DNA of 64,000 nucleotides from Cardiocondyla obscurior (lineage: Eukaryota > Arthropoda > Insecta > Hymenoptera > Formicidae), in assembly GCF_019399895.1 (NCBI RefSeq), contig NC_091877.1, forward strand, positions 3,038,001 to 3,102,000. The letters run 5' to 3'. Positions 63,161 through 64,000 of this stretch are shown here, one piece after another. Position numbers and translations under genes: made by a program. The notes under the pieces are model-generated. The model was not told where the DNA came from and made no database searches. It saw only the letters and a program-made list of their open reading frames with translations. Position 1 is the first letter of the stretch. Each line of letters starts with the position of its first letter.

Positions 63161-64000
63161 ATGTCGCAGCATCCGTCGAGACCACCCGGGGGTGGCTATG
63201 TACCCCCGGCTAGTTGGTCAGGGCGACCTAACGCGCCAAGTCCCTTCAGACCCGCTTCGCCGTACACGCCCTCGTCGTCGCCTCATTCGCAGGGTCGAAT
63301 TCATCGCGGACCTCCGACGCCGGTCCATCCGGCTCATCCCGTTTCGCCGCTCGTTTATCCCGGAATAATGATGCACCCGATGAGCCCGGTGCCGATCGGG
63401 ATGCCGATCTCACCCGGGATGTCGCCCGTTTTTGGCTGCCCGACTTCCGGTTACATTCAATGTCCAAGACCGCGGTGGCCCTCGCCGATTCCTATGAGCG
63501 GTCAGGCGCTGAGACCATTCATACCGACGCAAGTATGTGTTCTCGTAACAAGAAATCGCGTCGGTAGCGTTTCGTCAATGTACGTCTTCGTTATTGTGGT
63601 ACTCGTCGATTTTTTTTTTTTTTTAATTTGTTTTTTTTTTTTTTTAATTTCTTTTTAAGTAATATTTATTTTAAATGACGTTTATGCCCATAATAACAAA
63701 GATTTCTAGCGACGATAGAAAGAAACACGAGATATTAATGTTGAAACGTTATTTCGCGGCGATTTGCAGAGTTCTTTTAGAAGCGATTCGGCATCGCCGG
63801 TACCGTGCGCGCCGCCGGAATATCTGATAGCACCCTACAGATCAGGGGATTACGAGTACATCGGCGTGCCCTTAGACCACACGCAGACCGACGAGGAAAG
63901 CAGCGGTCCCAGCACGGCCGAAATCATCGCCAGCCAGAGCCAAGACTACGTGGACGAAAAACTCGCCGAGTATCAAGCTACGATCCAACAACTGCAGGGT
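63161..64000 (+). CDS. Unidentified proline-rich protein with start of a coiled coil (partial, runs off the right edge)
   Basis: Exon 1 of the coding part is 63161-63532 (124 codons, donor CAA|GTATGT); the next exon starts at 63770 and is open to the window end. That gives at least 201 residues. An in-frame stop at 63122-63124 lies upstream, so the ATG at 63161 (MSQHPSRPPGGGY) is the first in frame within this exon. Residues 1-124 are rich in Pro, Ser, Met and Gly with repeated PxSP and HPxSP motifs. The second exon is acidic (DHTQTDEESSGPSTAE) and then turns helical (DYVDEKLAEYQATIQQLQ), probably a coiled coil. I do not recognise the family. The low-complexity N-terminus suggests an adaptor or RNA/cytoskeleton-linked protein, but no function is assigned. 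Confidence 0.75.

Overview
The window reads as a stretch of an insect nuclear genome, most likely a hymenopteran and plausibly an ant or bee. The genes are interrupted by spliceosomal GT-AG introns. The background is AT-rich with many poly-A/T and TA tracts, broken by sharply CpG-rich islands. The protein content is metazoan, and a small cystine-knot peptide resembles those known from Hymenoptera. I assigned the species group from these features only; no search was run.

Layout. 0-5 kb: a GC-rich block at the left edge and, on the minus strand, a short first coding exon (4080-4130) behind a TATA box; the rest of that gene must lie to the left. 5-17 kb: mostly non-coding. 17.1-31.4 kb (minus): a complete nine-exon Mnt gene, the Max-binding bHLH-zipper repressor with its N-terminal Sin3-interaction motif, spread over 14 kb with CpG-rich islands in its introns. 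31.4-34.9 kb: a large CpG island forming the Mnt 5' region; it holds a palindrome that contains the E-box bound by the Max network, and a nested set of inverted repeats with CCAAT and CRE-like sites. 36.2-39.3 kb (minus): phosphorylase kinase gamma catalytic subunit, nine exons. 40.0-43.3 kb (plus): TFIP11/Sip1 G-patch splicing factor, eight exons, divergent from the kinase across about 755 bp. 44.3-50.3 kb (plus): FNBP4-like protein with two WW domains, thirteen exons. 51-57.1 kb (plus): an FGD-type Cdc42/Rho exchange factor (DH-PH-FYVE-PH), with a strong RNA hairpin candidate upstream of its main coding exons. 59.1-59.5 kb (plus): a two-exon secreted six-cysteine knottin-like peptide. 60.1 kb to the right edge (plus): the start of an unidentified proline-rich, coiled-coil protein, cut by the window end.

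All five large genes were rebuilt exon by exon. Their joined reading frames come out divisible by three with no internal stop: Mnt 756 aa, PhK-gamma 416 aa, TFIP11 826 aa, FNBP4 1016 aa, FGD 771 aa. The genes do not form one pathway. Mnt is transcriptional control, TFIP11 is spliceosome disassembly, FNBP4 and FGD relate to actin signalling, and PhK-gamma is glycogen breakdown. The most unusual items are the 31-bp hairpin whose six non-Watson-Crick positions are all G-U on the transcribed strand, the Mnt-upstream E-box palindrome, the GC-AG intron inside the Mnt bHLH-zipper, the altered FYVE motif in the FGD protein, and the knottin gene.
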